Assembly: GCF_026242045.1 (NCBI RefSeq)
Contig: NZ_JAPJDO010000049.1
Location: 1-38,323 of the forward strand
DNA length: 38,323 nt
Source: Mycobacterium pinniadriaticum
GTDB lineage: Bacteria; Actinomycetota; Actinomycetes; Mycobacteriales; Mycobacteriaceae
Direction: 5' to 3'
Below, in pieces: positions 31,883 through 38,249 of this stretch. The position numbers and the translations under genes are program-made. Numbering within the stretch: position 1 is the stretch's first letter; every line of letters begins with the position of its first letter. The notes under the pieces were generated by a model. That model was not told the origin of the DNA, searched no databases, and saw nothing but the letters and a program-made list of their open reading frames with translations.

Positions 31883-33317
31883 AGACCGCCAGCGCTGGCC
31901 GATCGGATGCGCCCGATGCCGTGGCCACTACGAACTGGTGGCCACCTGGCCGGACGGACCGATCTGTGGATACTGCTACCAGGCGGCCAAACGGATCACC
32001 GGCATCTGCGCCTGCGGTCACCAGGGCGTGCTGCCAGGCCTCCTCGATGAGCGGCCCGCCTGCCGGCGCTGCAGCGGGGTCAGGCTCAACCTCGACTGCA
32101 TCGGCTGCGGCGCCGAAGCCGAACTCTACAGCGGCGGACGTTGCCAGCGGTGCGTGCTGCGCGCCACCGCTTCACGGTTGCTCACCAACCCCGACACCGG
32201 CGCGATCGCGCCCCAGCTGCAGGTCATCGTCGACGCACTCGCCGCGATGGCCCGGCCCAACAGTGGCCTGACGTGGATCCGCCAACCCCACGTAGCCCAC
32301 GTTCTGCAGGAACTGGCTCGCCACCCGACCCTCACCCACGACGTACTTGACCAGTTCCCGCCGGGTCGTACGACCGACTACATGCGCAGCCTGCTCGTCG
32401 AGCACGACGCCCTTGCGTCACGTGACGAGAGACTGGCCCGGTTCCAGTCCTGGGCTGTCCTAGCCCAGCAGCGGATCACCACCGACGAGCACCGCAAAGT
32501 CATCGCCCGGTTCATCCGGTGGAGTCTGGAGAAACGACTTCGATCGATGCACCCCGTCACCGACTCGGCGTTCCTGCGGGCCAAACAAACGGTCACCGTC
32601 ACCATTGAGTTCTGCAACTGGCTCGCAGTCGAGCACGACGTCACCGTCGAGCAGCTCAGCCAGGCCCACATCGATCTGTGGCAATCGACCGGCCCTACCA
32701 CCCGCGAGCACATCATCCGTTTCATCCGGTGGGCCATCAAGGCCCGGCTCATATCCTTCGATCTGGACGTGACACCGCATCGCCGCGGGACCGCACCAAG
32801 GATGCCCGTCACGAAGCAGAACGCCGTCATCGAAAAGGTCGCTCACCAGCAGACGCTTCACCCCCGCGACCGGCTCGCCGCTATCCTGGTCATCGTCTTC
32901 GCGCAACGCGCAGAAGACATTGCCGCGCTGACCTGGAACCAAGTCACGATCACCGCCGACACGGTGAGCATCGACCTGGCCGGCATGCCGATCGATCTTC
33001 CTCCGCCGCTTGATGCACCCGTTCGCACGCTGGCCGCCAGCACCTACAACAACCAAACCGCCGCACATCCCAACTCTCCATGGGTATTTCGCGGTTACCG
33101 GCCCGGCATGCACATCACGCCAACGCATCTCCGCAGTCATCTACGACCGGTTCTCGCCGCCCTCGAGGCCCGGTTGGGCACCCTCAACGAACTCACCCAA
33201 ACCACGCCGATCGCCATCCTGGCCGAGACACTCGGCTACAGCCCGCAGACGTTAGAAGCCCACGCAAGAGCGTCGGCATCAACCTACGCGCGGTACATTG
33301 CCACTCGACTAGACTGA
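31860..33317 (+). CDS. Zinc-ribbon tyrosine-recombinase-like protein (third gene of a recombinase trio)
   Basis: A 485-residue protein. The N terminus has six CxC/CxxC pairs (C17/C20, C36/C39, C50/C52, C68/C71, C80/C83, C95/C98), enough for three zinc ribbons. The C-terminal half has the fold pattern of a tyrosine recombinase: a core-binding helical part (about 170-300), FAQRAEDIAALTW (R350 at the box-I Arg), H423-H427 region HLRSHLRPVL and a terminal LGYSPQTLEAHARAS segment with Y476 and Y479. The HxxR and Tyr boxes are imperfect, so its own catalysis is uncertain. Such proteins are the third member of recombinase-in-trio type cassettes; the other two are only remnants here. Confidence 0.72.
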   Translation: MARPRKPEDRQRWPIGCARCRGHYELVATWPDGPICGYCYQAAKRITGICACGHQGVLPGLLDERPACRRCSGVRLNLDCIGCGAEAELYSGGRCQRCVLRATASRLLTNPDTGAIAPQLQVIVDALAAMARPNSGLTWIRQPHVAHVLQELARHPTLTHDVLDQFPPGRTTDYMRSLLVEHDALASRDERLARFQSWAVLAQQRITTDEHRKVIARFIRWSLEKRLRSMHPVTDSAFLRAKQTVTVTIEFCNWLAVEHDVTVEQLSQAHIDLWQSTGPTTREHIIRFIRWAIKARLISFDLDVTPHRRGTAPRMPVTKQNAVIEKVAHQQTLHPRDRLAAILVIVFAQRAEDIAALTWNQVTITADTVSIDLAGMPIDLPPPLDAPVRTLAASTYNNQTAAHPNSPWVFRGYRPGMHITPTHLRSHLRPVLAALEARLGTLNELTQTTPIAILAETLGYSPQTLEAHARASASTYARYIATRLD

Positions 33318-33654
33318 CAGTCCTTCCGCGCCAGGGAAAGCCGTTTCGTCGCGGCGTGCGATCGACGATCGGCGGCGACGTGCCGGGCAAGATCGACCCA
33401 CACTCGTGCAACGAGCCCGAGACGCGGACGGCACACGTAGGCGCGTCACCGGGCGGCCAGAGCGCCGATCTGCTGCATGACCCCCAGGAGGTGAAAGTCC
33501 CAGTCGCCCCGCCCTGTAGACGGCGATTGACTACCCGCCCTCCCTCTCCGCGTGCCACCACCGATACGTCACTGTGACGAATTGGCTTGTGGCGCAGGGC
33601 TATTCAAGCGTTGCGGCGGGCTGACAGTCGGCCAGCCTTCGGACGGTCGCCGGC
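33318..33654. other. Gap after the recombinase, no gene seen
   Basis: About 340 bases with no supported gene. One patch (about 33483-33515) contains GGAGGTGAAAGTCCC, a string that recalls conserved domain-I sequence of bacterial group II introns, but no RT gene or other intron domains are seen near it. The rest is GC-rich without repeats that I noticed. Confidence 0.35.
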
Positions 33655-33828
33655 ATGGCTGAGGAACTGTCCGGATTCATTCCACCGGTTCCGCGCACCG
33701 ATGGCGTTTCGCCGCTTCGAGCTGACGAGACCGTGTTCAACGCGATGGTCGATGGATGGCGCGCTCCGATGCTCGCACGTGGCCTGGCTACCGACACCAC
33801 AGCAACGGGAGCAATTTGCACAATGTAA
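33655..33828 (+). pseudogene. N-terminal fragment of another tyrosine recombinase
   Basis: An ATG at 33655 begins a 57-residue frame that includes FIPPVPRTDGVSPLRADE and NAMVDGWRAPMLARGLATD. The WRAxMLARGLAxxT pattern is the first core-binding helix of a tyrosine recombinase; the match stops there and the last ten residues (TTATGAICTM) look random, ending at TAA 33826-33828. The end coincides with the start of the MarR operator, so an insertion or deletion junction lies at about 33800-33825. It is independent of the fragment at 31459 and therefore represents the remains of a second recombinase gene. Confidence 0.55.
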
Positions 33829-33843
33829 TTCGATATCGTATTA
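33826..33843 (+). promoter_or_regulatory. Palindromic operator upstream of MarR
   Basis: TAATTCGATATCGTATTA is an 18-base near-perfect palindrome (TAAT-T-CGATATCG-T-ATTA, one mismatched pair) ten bases upstream of the MarR start codon. This is the size and position of an autoregulatory MarR-family site. The AT-rich flanks could contain the -10 element, so binding would block the promoter. It overlaps the stop of the truncated recombinase. Confidence 0.7.
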
Positions 33844-33852
33844 TCCGAAATC

Positions 33853-34287
33853 ATGAAGTCCGAAACCGTACCGCAGGCTCAGTCGGCGCTGCTCACGTTC
33901 CAGCGAGCCGCCCACGCACTTTTGCAGCTGATCGCTACCGAATTGGTCGACCTCGACCTGACCGCGTCCGAGATCAACGCCCTGGCCAACCTCGCCGACG
34001 GGCAAGGCCGCACCGTGTCCCAGTTGGGATCCGCGGTCGGCACCCGCCCTACCACGTTGACCAGCGTGCTCGACCGGCTAGAGCGACGCGGCCACATCAC
34101 TCGCGGCACGCTCGCCGGCGACCGCCGCTCCGTGCTCATCGAACTCACCGACTCGGGGCGCGCGGCGGCCGCCGTCATCACCGGGGCGCTGACCGAGATC
34201 GAGAACCGTGCGCTGCAGAACCTGCCCGCCGACGCCGTCACCGGGTTCCGCGAAGTCATGGATGCGCTCATCAAGGAAGGTTCATGA
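33853..34287 (+). CDS. MarR-family transcriptional regulator
   Basis: A 144-residue MarR regulator. The winged helix covers about 40-105: LTASEINALANLADGQGRTV, then the recognition region TRPTTLTSVLDRLERRG and the wing with DRRSVLIELTDSG. Long N- and C-terminal helices form the dimer. The start ATG at 33853 is ten bases after the palindrome at 33826-33843, its likely autoregulatory site. It overlaps the next gene by four bases (ATGA). MarR proteins usually sense phenolics, oxidants or antibiotics; the ligand here is unknown. Its operon partner is the most likely regulated effector. Confidence 0.93.
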   Translation: MKSETVPQAQSALLTFQRAAHALLQLIATELVDLDLTASEINALANLADGQGRTVSQLGSAVGTRPTTLTSVLDRLERRGHITRGTLAGDRRSVLIELTDSGRAAAAVITGALTEIENRALQNLPADAVTGFREVMDALIKEGS

Positions 34288-34820
34288 CCACGCGCGGCCC
34301 GCGGCTGCACTCAGCCCGAACGGCGTACCCTCGTAGACTGCTCAAGAGGTTGATCGACCCGGCCAAACGACTCATCGTCATGCGCGCTGTGGCGTCAATG
34401 CAGCAGACGCAGGAGTCATCGCCGTTCGCTGAGCTGATGGACGAGGTGATGGCCACTGCCGACACTTTTGGCCATCGCGAGCACGTCCACCTGACCTGGC
34501 TCGCAGTCCGACGCTACGACACCGATACGGCGGTCGAGCTGGTCAGCGACGGCATCCAGTCCACCGCCCGCTACGCGAAGATCCCCTGGAAGTACAACGC
34601 CACGGTCAGCCGGGCCTGGGTCGAGCTGGTGGGCCACCACGCGCGGCAGTCGGGCATCACGGATTTCGACGCCTTCATCCACCAGTACCCAGAACTGCTC
34701 GACAAGAAGCTGCTCACCCGCTTCTACCGGTCCTCCACCCTTGCCAGTCCGGCGGCCAGGACCGGATGGGTCGAGCCTGATATCGCCCCCCTACCCGGGA
34801 AGCGATCAGACAACAAATGA
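34284..34820 (+). CDS. Conserved actinobacterial-type protein of unknown function
   Basis: A 178-residue protein translated from the ATG at 34284, overlapping the MarR stop by four bases. After a basic N terminus (about 1-30), the core has FGHREHVHLTWLAVRRYD, ARYAKIPWKYNATVSRAWVE, FDAFIHQYPELLDKKLLTRF and TLASPAARTGWVEPDIAPLP. The spaced His, Tyr and Trp residues look like a conserved small family, but I do not know its function. There is no signal peptide or membrane segment. Coupling to MarR suggests that both respond to the same small molecule; the HREH motif could bind a metal. The frame is open upstream of 34284 only as a shadow of marR. Confidence 0.8.
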   Translation: MTTRGPRLHSARTAYPRRLLKRLIDPAKRLIVMRAVASMQQTQESSPFAELMDEVMATADTFGHREHVHLTWLAVRRYDTDTAVELVSDGIQSTARYAKIPWKYNATVSRAWVELVGHHARQSGITDFDAFIHQYPELLDKKLLTRFYRSSTLASPAARTGWVEPDIAPLPGKRSDNK

Positions 34821-34833
34821 GATGCCCCTGAAC

Positions 34834-35661
34834 TCATCGGCGCCGTCCGCGTCCTGGCACGGCCCAACCGTGCTCACGCTCACGACGATTATTTGGCATC
34901 AGCTCGTTCGCCTCGACTGACAGTGACGGCAGAACGCCCCATCCTGACCCGCAACGAAATATCTCCGGTCGCCGAGCTGGGACTGCCAGATTAACGGCCC
35001 CTAGTGCCCCGATCTGGGCGTTGGTGGCCCCGGGCAGCACGATGCGCAGCTCACGCCGGACCTCGGCGACATCGAATCGGTTCCTGAACCTGTGCACCGC
35101 GACGTCGGTGGCGGTGGCCACACCAAGGTCGACGAAACCCGGCACGTCAGTGTCATCGACGTAGCGGGGCCGGGCGAACATCAGCGTGGCCGGGGTGCCG
35201 GCCACTGCGGCGCGTTCCAGGGCGCGGTAGCCGCGACCGTCACGTGACCAGCCGCGGTTGAGCGCGCGGTCCTGGACGAACAGGTTCGGCCCGTACTGTC
35301 CGCCGCCGGTATACGGAATGAGATGACCACGGTCCACGGGTCGGCCAGCTAACAGGTCGGGTAGTGGGTAGCCCCGCTGGTAGACCACGTCGCGGACCTC
35401 GCGCGGCGTTTCGGGGTGACCGACCGCCAGTAGCGTCCGGTCGGCATGCGAGGTGCCGGCCTGCGCGAACAGAAACGTGGCCGGGCCGTCGTCGAATTCG
35501 ACCAGCGGTCCCGGACCCGAGTCGCGCTGATGATCCTCGGCCACCGACTGCATCAACAGTTCGATCAGCACTTTGTGGTCGATCTCCCTGTCGCCGCGGC
35601 GAGCGGCAGCGACCAGCTCCGCGTACTGACCGTCCGGTACAGCGTTGTGCGGCCACCTCAC
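34834..35661 (-). CDS. DRGH-motif DNA/RNA non-specific endonuclease-like protein
   Basis: A 275-residue protein with the beta-beta-alpha-metal nuclease signature: VDRGHLIPYTGG with D110, R111, G112 and H113, then GPNLFVQDRALNRGW with N126, Q130 and N135, and E149 in YRALER. This is the layout of NucA/NUC1 type enzymes, in which the His is the general base and the Asn holds the metal. There is no signal peptide, so it would act inside the cell. The start is a GTG at 35661 with GAGAGG upstream. It is the third gene of the operon, 21 bases after the alarmone synthetase. A toxin or effector role is an inference. Confidence 0.75.
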   Translation of the reverse strand: MRWPHNAVPDGQYAELVAAARRGDREIDHKVLIELLMQSVAEDHQRDSGPGPLVEFDDGPATFLFAQAGTSHADRTLLAVGHPETPREVRDVVYQRGYPLPDLLAGRPVDRGHLIPYTGGGQYGPNLFVQDRALNRGWSRDGRGYRALERAAVAGTPATLMFARPRYVDDTDVPGFVDLGVATATDVAVHRFRNRFDVAEVRRELRIVLPGATNAQIGALGAVNLAVPARRPEIFRCGSGWGVLPSLSVEANELMPNNRREREHGWAVPGRGRRR

Positions 35662-35682
35662 GTCCTCTCCCGCCCCGCGAAT

Positions 35683-36318
35683 CTAGGTGCGGTCGGTGGG
35701 CGCGTCGCGGGCAGCGGGTACCGGCACCGCGCCCAAGCGCCGCGCGATGTCGTTGAACGTTCGGTCCGCGCCCCACGCCGAGGCCGCCACCCAGGCCAAT
35801 TCCCGTTCCGTTTCCCGGTCCAGTGCGGCGCCCTTGTAGCCGAGATCGTGCTGCGGTTCGGCCCAGGCATGCATGAACAGGGTGCGCACCTGAAGTTCGA
35901 AGGTGGTCGGCATCTCCGCGATCTCCGCCCAACCTTCGGGTTTGTGATGTTCGGGGATCACGCAGACGAAATGCTCTGACTCGTAATCGAATTCCTTGGG
36001 ACCTTCGGGTTCCTTCGTGCGTTGTTCCACCGGTCCGAACCAGTCGGTCAACGCTGCGCACACCACGGCAATGTCGTCGCGGAAGAACGTGATCACCCGC
36101 CCTGCCACCTGATCCTCCAACTCCGAGAGAGGATGGCGGTACTTGGGCTGGGCGGCCTTCTTCACGAACGACCCTTGCGCTTTGACACGGAACGCAATCC
36201 GGTCGATGTGGGCCACCGGCTCGAGGGCGGCCATCGCCCCTGCCTGCAACTTTGCTGCCAGTGTGTCCAGGAGGGGCCGGCGCTGTCTGTATGCCGCCAC
36301 CAGTTCGGCCTCATCCAC
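35683..36318 (-). CDS. Stand-alone RelA/SpoT-type (p)ppGpp synthetase (small alarmone synthetase)
   Basis: A 211-residue protein with the RelA/SpoT nucleotidyltransferase fold and no hydrolase domain. Visible motifs are RVKAQGSFVKK (R44, K46, S50), the metal-site ELEDQVAGRV with D69 and R74, YESEH (Y112, S114, H116), ELQVRT (E141, Q143, R145) and WAEPQHDLGYK (H157, D158, Y161). It lacks ACT/TGS domains, so it belongs to the small alarmone synthetases, a group that includes toxic toxSAS members that pyrophosphorylate nucleotides or tRNA. It overlaps the 341-residue gene by eight bases and is 21 bases before the nuclease. No dedicated small hydrolase or antitoxin is seen nearby except possibly the upstream protein. 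Confidence 0.88.
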   Translation of the reverse strand: MDEAELVAAYRQRRPLLDTLAAKLQAGAMAALEPVAHIDRIAFRVKAQGSFVKKAAQPKYRHPLSELEDQVAGRVITFFRDDIAVVCAALTDWFGPVEQRTKEPEGPKEFDYESEHFVCVIPEHHKPEGWAEIAEMPTTFELQVRTLFMHAWAEPQHDLGYKGAALDRETERELAWVAASAWGADRTFNDIARRLGAVPVPAARDAPTDRT

Positions 36319-37336
36319 GGCTTCTCACCTGCTCTTCCTGAATCTCGCCCTCGGCGCGCAGCCGGCGTTTGCCGTTCACCTCGAACAGTTCCACTCCGCC
36401 CGGGGTGTCCATCTCAACAAAGGGTGCCGACACGATCACGCCGTTGTCGAGAACGAAGCGGGTGTAGCGGATCAACCGGTCGAAGGTGTCGTTGTCCAGA
36501 GCGAACATGGCCGTCCGTTCCTCGGGGCCCAGACCGTGGACCAAAGCGCTGGCCGCGGTGTCACCGAGGTGATAGGTCGCTGAGACCTGATCGATCGACC
36601 ATCGCCGCGGTGGAGCGACCCGCAACCCGAGGATGGCGGCGTTGATCTGATCTTGGGCGGCGGGGTCATCGCCGGTCCTGGTGTGCGCGGAGCGCAACGC
36701 GTGCGCCAGCAACCGGGTTCCTTCTGCGGCGCTCATCTGCAGCCGTGCATCCAGGAATCCCACGATCCACAAGTCCGCGGCCGCCCGCTCGGCGTTGGTG
36801 GCCTGAAAGTCGCGCACCCGAGCAGTCAGCATTCCGGTCGGCATGTTCTGGCCCTCCACCATCGCCACCTTGCGCAGATTCGACTCGGTGGTGAAGGCGT
36901 CCATGACCTCCAGACTCGTTGTGCCGTCGGCAACGGTCAGATTGAACACCTCCTGCTGCGGGAAGGTCCACAGCATCAACCGCTTGTCCTGTGGCGACGC
37001 GCAGGCGTGCACGCTGGCCATCAACAGCGAGGGTTTGGAGCGGTGATCCATCGCCTCCGCCAACCTGTCGGCCAGCACTTCGACGACCTCGGGACGAGCG
37101 ACGTCGGCGAACGAGATCGCAAGTGCCGCATCGCGCACCGGGTGCGCCCGTGTGGGTGAGGCGTTGTCCACCTGAAAATTCACCACCGGGCCCTCGGCGA
37201 TCTTGGACCGGTCGAACCGCGAATCCAGCGCCGCCTGCAGCTGTACGGTCAGCGGCACTACACCACCGGCGTAGGCGCTGGACTGCCGTGGCGCGACCTC
37301 ATAAGCATAGGCCCAGAGCAGCTCACCAGCTGCCAT
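36311..37336 (-). CDS. Unknown 341-residue protein, possible nucleoid-associated (NdpA)-like
   Basis: A 341-residue cytoplasmic protein that I do not recognise firmly. There are no signal peptide, membrane helices or metal motifs. The plan (a globular N-terminal domain with FADVARPEVVEVLADRLAEA, a central strand-rich part with LMLWTFPQQEVFNLTV, and a C-terminal FDRLIRYTRFVLDNGVIV followed by a basic tail) recalls 37-kDa nucleoid-associated protein relatives, but only weakly. The ATG at 37336 starts the three-gene operon with the alarmone synthetase (eight-base overlap) and the nuclease. It could be a sensor of foreign DNA or a neutralising partner of the synthetase. Its function should be considered unknown. 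Confidence 0.7.
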   Translation of the reverse strand: MAAGELLWAYAYEVAPRQSSAYAGGVVPLTVQLQAALDSRFDRSKIAEGPVVNFQVDNASPTRAHPVRDAALAISFADVARPEVVEVLADRLAEAMDHRSKPSLLMASVHACASPQDKRLMLWTFPQQEVFNLTVADGTTSLEVMDAFTTESNLRKVAMVEGQNMPTGMLTARVRDFQATNAERAAADLWIVGFLDARLQMSAAEGTRLLAHALRSAHTRTGDDPAAQDQINAAILGLRVAPPRRWSIDQVSATYHLGDTAASALVHGLGPEERTAMFALDNDTFDRLIRYTRFVLDNGVIVSAPFVEMDTPGGVELFEVNGKRRLRAEGEIQEEQVRSRG

Positions 37337-37633
37337 CGTGACACCCCTCCCCCGCGACCAGATGCCGAGTCATCTTGTCAGTCCAACCCCGGTTGCGCGG
37401 ACGTTTGCCGGTGCTGGCGGCCTCGACGCGTCACCCCCACCGGTGGGGCGAGCCGCAGATGTCCAGGGGCTGGACGGCTGGGCGCCTGTCGAGGGACGCG
37501 ACGGCATCCTCGAACTGGGACCTCAGCTCGAAACGGTCGAGGCCGTCGACAGAAGCGGATGCGACCTTGGGTTTCATACGGAGAATTTCTAGCGGCTCCG
37601 TGTAGACGCGACGAAGAAAGCGCTGGAGGCGGA

Positions 37634-37659
37634 TCATGGATATCCGCTGATATCCATGA
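37634..37659. repeat. Perfect 11-base inverted repeat (hairpin or operator)
   Basis: TCATGGATATC-CGCT-GATATCCATGA is a perfect inverted repeat with 11-base arms and a four-base centre. It is about 300 bases upstream of the operon start at 37336. It is AT-richer than its surroundings and could be an operator, a recombination site or the hairpin of a small RNA. The rest of 37337-37890 has no gene that I can support; the minus-strand frame through 37431-37745 is open but its residues fit no known family. Confidence 0.65.
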
Positions 37660-37898
37660 GGGACGGCACGTCGGCGTCGCGTCCGAAAGGCGATGTAAAA
37701 GCACAGCCCGGCTCGTCGCCTCGCCGTCAGACCGGACCCCGCCACCGAGCAGCTCTAGAACGGATGGCAAACGCTGATCTGTGGTCGGCATTTGGTCGGT
37801 GGATCCGCGACACGCCGTGGTTTGAAGTGGTGCCGAATGACGCTAAATCGCCAGTTCAAAACACCTTTCGGGACCGCGACGAGGAGGGCTTGCAGGCT

Positions 37899-37943
37899 CT
37901 CCTAAAGCCGGTGTCGCAGGTTCGAATCCTGCCGGGGGCACCA
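37899..37943 (+). tRNA. 3' fragment of tRNA-Arg(CCT), probable attachment-site scar
   Basis: The sequence from the anticodon loop to the 3' end of a tRNA is present: loop CTCCTAA with anticodon CCT (37901-37903), the 3' anticodon strand AGCC, T arm GCAGG-TTCGAAT-CCTGC (37916-37932), acceptor strand CGGGGGC, discriminator A and CCA (37941-37943). The matching 5' acceptor (GCCCCCG) and a D arm are not found upstream, where 37868-37895 reads otherwise; only four bases of the 5' anticodon strand (GGCT) pair. Such 3' halves are left when an integrase uses the tRNA gene as attB. An intact tRNA-Arg(CCT) is expected elsewhere, to the left on the same strand. No transcription from here is implied. Confidence 0.8.
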
Positions 37944-37958
37944 CTTCCGATGTATGAC

Positions 37959-38045
37959 CTCGGTTGATGCTTGACGATTTGTCTTCGGATGATGGGCGAC
38001 AGTGTTTCGGCTGATGGTTTACACCTACTTCGGTTGATCCTTGAC
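37959..38045 (+). repeat. Four iteron-like imperfect direct repeats
   Basis: Four copies of a TTCGGNTGATGNTTGAC-like unit start at about 37959, 37984, 38006 and 38029, with a regular spacing of 22-25 bases. The first and the last match in 15 of 17 positions (CTCGGTTGATGCTTGAC and TTCGGTTGATCCTTGAC). They fill the space between the tRNA fragment and the IS481-type transposase start. Subterminal repeats of an IS481-family element that bind transposase are the simplest explanation; an attachment-site arm array is possible. Confidence 0.7.
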
Positions 38046-38064
38046 ACTCCCTGAATGAGGGAGT
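38046..38064. promoter_or_regulatory. Hairpin covering the transposase start region
   Basis: ACTCCCT-GAATG-AGGGAGT is a perfect 7-base stem with a five-base loop that contains the ATG at 38055. The right arm holds AGGGAG, the Shine-Dalgarno for the GTG start at 38070 (six bases away). Folded mRNA would hide the ribosome site, a common way to keep transposase expression low. Whether the start is the ATG or GTG is not settled. Confidence 0.5.
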
Positions 38065-38249
38065 TAAGCGTGGCTGAGCAGCGGTATCAGGCTGTGTTAG
38101 CGGTGATCAGCGATGGTTTGTCGATTTCGCAGGTCGCTTCAAAGGTGGGGGTGTCGCGCCAGACGCTGCATTCCTGGTTGGCCCGCTATGAGGCTGAGGG
38201 CCTGGAGGGGCTTGAACTTCCCCCGAGACCGTGGAGGCATCAACAATAG
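38055..38249 (+). pseudogene. IS481-family transposase, N-terminal part, interrupted
   Basis: The frame opens with an N-terminal helix-turn-helix, AVLAVISDGLSISQVASKVG and VSRQTLHSWLARYEAEG, the typical beginning of an IS481-family transposase. The match ends at GLEGL (38203-38213). After this the reading becomes LPPRPWRHQQ and stops at 38249, inside the start of an IS3-type element. The catalytic DDE domain is absent, so the gene is broken by the insertion. A GTG at 38070 with GGGAG upstream is the better start. Confidence 0.75.

Noticed and set aside
31149..32021. Minus-strand 290-codon frame
   Set aside because: Antisense to the ParB-like and recombinase pieces; composition is that of a shadow.
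33756..34283. Upstream extension of the MarR-coupled gene
   Set aside because: It runs over the MarR gene in another frame and is extremely Arg/His-rich, typical of a shadow.
35240..36061. Minus-strand 273-codon frame between nuclease and synthetase
   Set aside because: It overlaps two genes with clear motifs in other frames and is Arg/Gly-rich without a domain.
37856..38047. Minus-strand frame with GAPGRIRTCDTGFRR-like sequence
   Set aside because: This is the antisense translation of the tRNA T arm and acceptor, a well-known false protein.
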